Shown: in pieces, positions 11,724 through 12,384 of the stretch | Numbering within the stretch: position 1 is the stretch's first letter | Layout: each line of letters begins with the position of its first letter | Assembly (NCBI GenBank): GCA_002773655.1 | Contig: PFAR01000015.1 | Span: 1-12,384 of the forward strand | Length of the DNA: 12,384 nt | DNA from: Candidatus Falkowbacteria bacterium CG10_big_fil_rev_8_21_14_0_10_43_10 | GTDB taxonomy: Bacteria; Patescibacteriota; Patescibacteriia; Patescibacteriales; XYC2-FULL-47-12 | Direction: 5' to 3' | Notes under the pieces: generated by a model | What the model was told of the DNA's origin: nothing | The model's input: the letters and a program-made list of their open reading frames with translations, nothing else | Databases searched by the model: none | Program-made: the position numbers and the translations under genes

Positions 11724-12384
11724 ATGCTTATGGACAAAACCAGAATGGAAAAATTCAGCGCTATATTTCCCGATGAGCCCAAGTGGCGCTTTAGCCAGAT
11801 TGAAGGTCTGTTTTTTAATCCGAAATTTTTCGGCTGGCCGGATGTTTTAAATTTGACCAAAAATATGCGGGAAAAGCTGGCAAAAGAAATAAAATGGACT
11901 TCGGCCGCGCTGGAAAAATTAAATTCAAATGAAGATAAAAGCGCGCATAAAGCGCTGTTAAGGCTACCTGACGGAGAAAAAATAGAAACAGTGCTGATAA
12001 AGAACAGCCGCGGGCAGTGGAGCGTCTGCGTTTCTTCACAGGTTGGCTGCGCCATGGGCTGTGTTTTTTGCGCGACCGGTGAAATGGGATTCAAGAGAAA
12101 TTTAACCGGCGATGAAATCGCCGATCAGCTGCGCTTCTGGCAAGGCTGGATGCCGGGAAACGGAATAAAGGAGCGTGTCAGCAATATAGTTATTATGGGC
12201 ATGGGCGAGCCCTTGGCAAATTATGAAAATGTAAAAACAGCCGTTCAACAGTGGCTTAAATATGCCGATATTGGCGGAAATCATATTACAGTCTCAACAG
12301 TCGGACTCCTGCCGCAGTTGAATAAAATTTTGGAAGATAAAGACTGGCCGCCGGTCCGGCTGGCGGTTTCTCTGCACAGTGCCG
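11724..12384 (+). CDS. rlmN: Dual-specificity 23S rRNA (A2503) / tRNA (A37) C2-methyltransferase RlmN, 5' part
   Basis: RlmN is a radical-SAM enzyme that methylates C2 of A2503 in 23S rRNA and A37 in some tRNAs. The visible 220 codons are open to the window edge; the usual length is about 340-390. The radical-SAM cluster motif is CAMGCVFC, with Cys109, Cys113 and Cys116. Cys102, in SVCVSSQVGC, matches E. coli RlmN Cys118. Further family blocks are ATGEMGFKRNLTGDEI, NIVIMGMGEPLANYENV (about 154-170), HITVSTVGL, and RLAVSLHSA at the edge. The N-terminal part has PKWRFSQIEGLFF, as in the family's accessory domain. In-frame ATGs occur at 11724, 11730 and 11745. None has a clear Shine-Dalgarno, so the exact start is uncertain. 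It is divergent from the membrane protein gene. The second conserved catalytic Cys, near the C-terminus, lies outside the window. Confidence 0.95.
   Translation, partial: MLMDKTRMEKFSAIFPDEPKWRFSQIEGLFFNPKFFGWPDVLNLTKNMREKLAKEIKWTSAALEKLNSNEDKSAHKALLRLPDGEKIETVLIKNSRGQWSVCVSSQVGCAMGCVFCATGEMGFKRNLTGDEIADQLRFWQGWMPGNGIKERVSNIVIMGMGEPLANYENVKTAVQQWLKYADIGGNHITVSTVGLLPQLNKILEDKDWPPVRLAVSLHSA

Overview
This window is most of a bacterial S10-spc ribosomal protein supercluster, read left to right on the + strand and ending with secY. The order is rplC (L3, cut by the left edge), rplD, rplW, rplB, rpsS, rplV, rpsC, rplP, rpmC, rpsQ, rplN, rplX, rplE, rpsN (type Z), rpsH, rplF, rplR, rpsE, rplO, secY. 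All complete genes read through in the standard code. Their 21 visible stops are 19 TAA, 2 TAG and no TGA, and no in-frame TGA interrupts any of them.

The window suggests a member of the Patescibacteria (Candidate Phyla Radiation). rpmD (L30) is missing from its usual place between rpsE and rplO, as is known across that group. L22, L23, S5 and L3 carry long, charged, low-complexity tails. The DNA is Lys- and AT-rich, and most starts lack a clear Shine-Dalgarno sequence. This placement is an inference: L30 loss also occurs in other lineages, and there is no 16S rRNA gene in the window.

Layout: 1-504 is the L3 C-terminal part; 548-9619 holds 18 complete ribosomal protein genes, none overlapping, with spacers of 2-129 nt; 9735-11006 is secY. 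An intrinsic terminator follows at 11039-11066, so the usual continuation (adk, map, infA and the alpha operon) is not here. Next, on the opposite strand, comes a small four-helix membrane protein gene of unknown function (11196-11579) with its own probable promoter and a hairpin leader. Divergent from it, rlmN starts at about 11724 and runs off the right edge.

Together the genes supply large- and small-subunit proteins, the translocon channel that membrane-bound ribosomes dock onto, and an rRNA/tRNA methylase that tunes decoding and the peptidyl-transferase centre. The coding content is conserved. The less ordinary material is in the spacers: two families of AT-rich intergenic repeats with inverted copies, a GC-rich palindromic element just before secY, and a perfect 9-bp hairpin in the leader of the membrane protein gene. 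I found no CRISPR array, tRNA, rRNA, transposase, or clear new multi-gene system.
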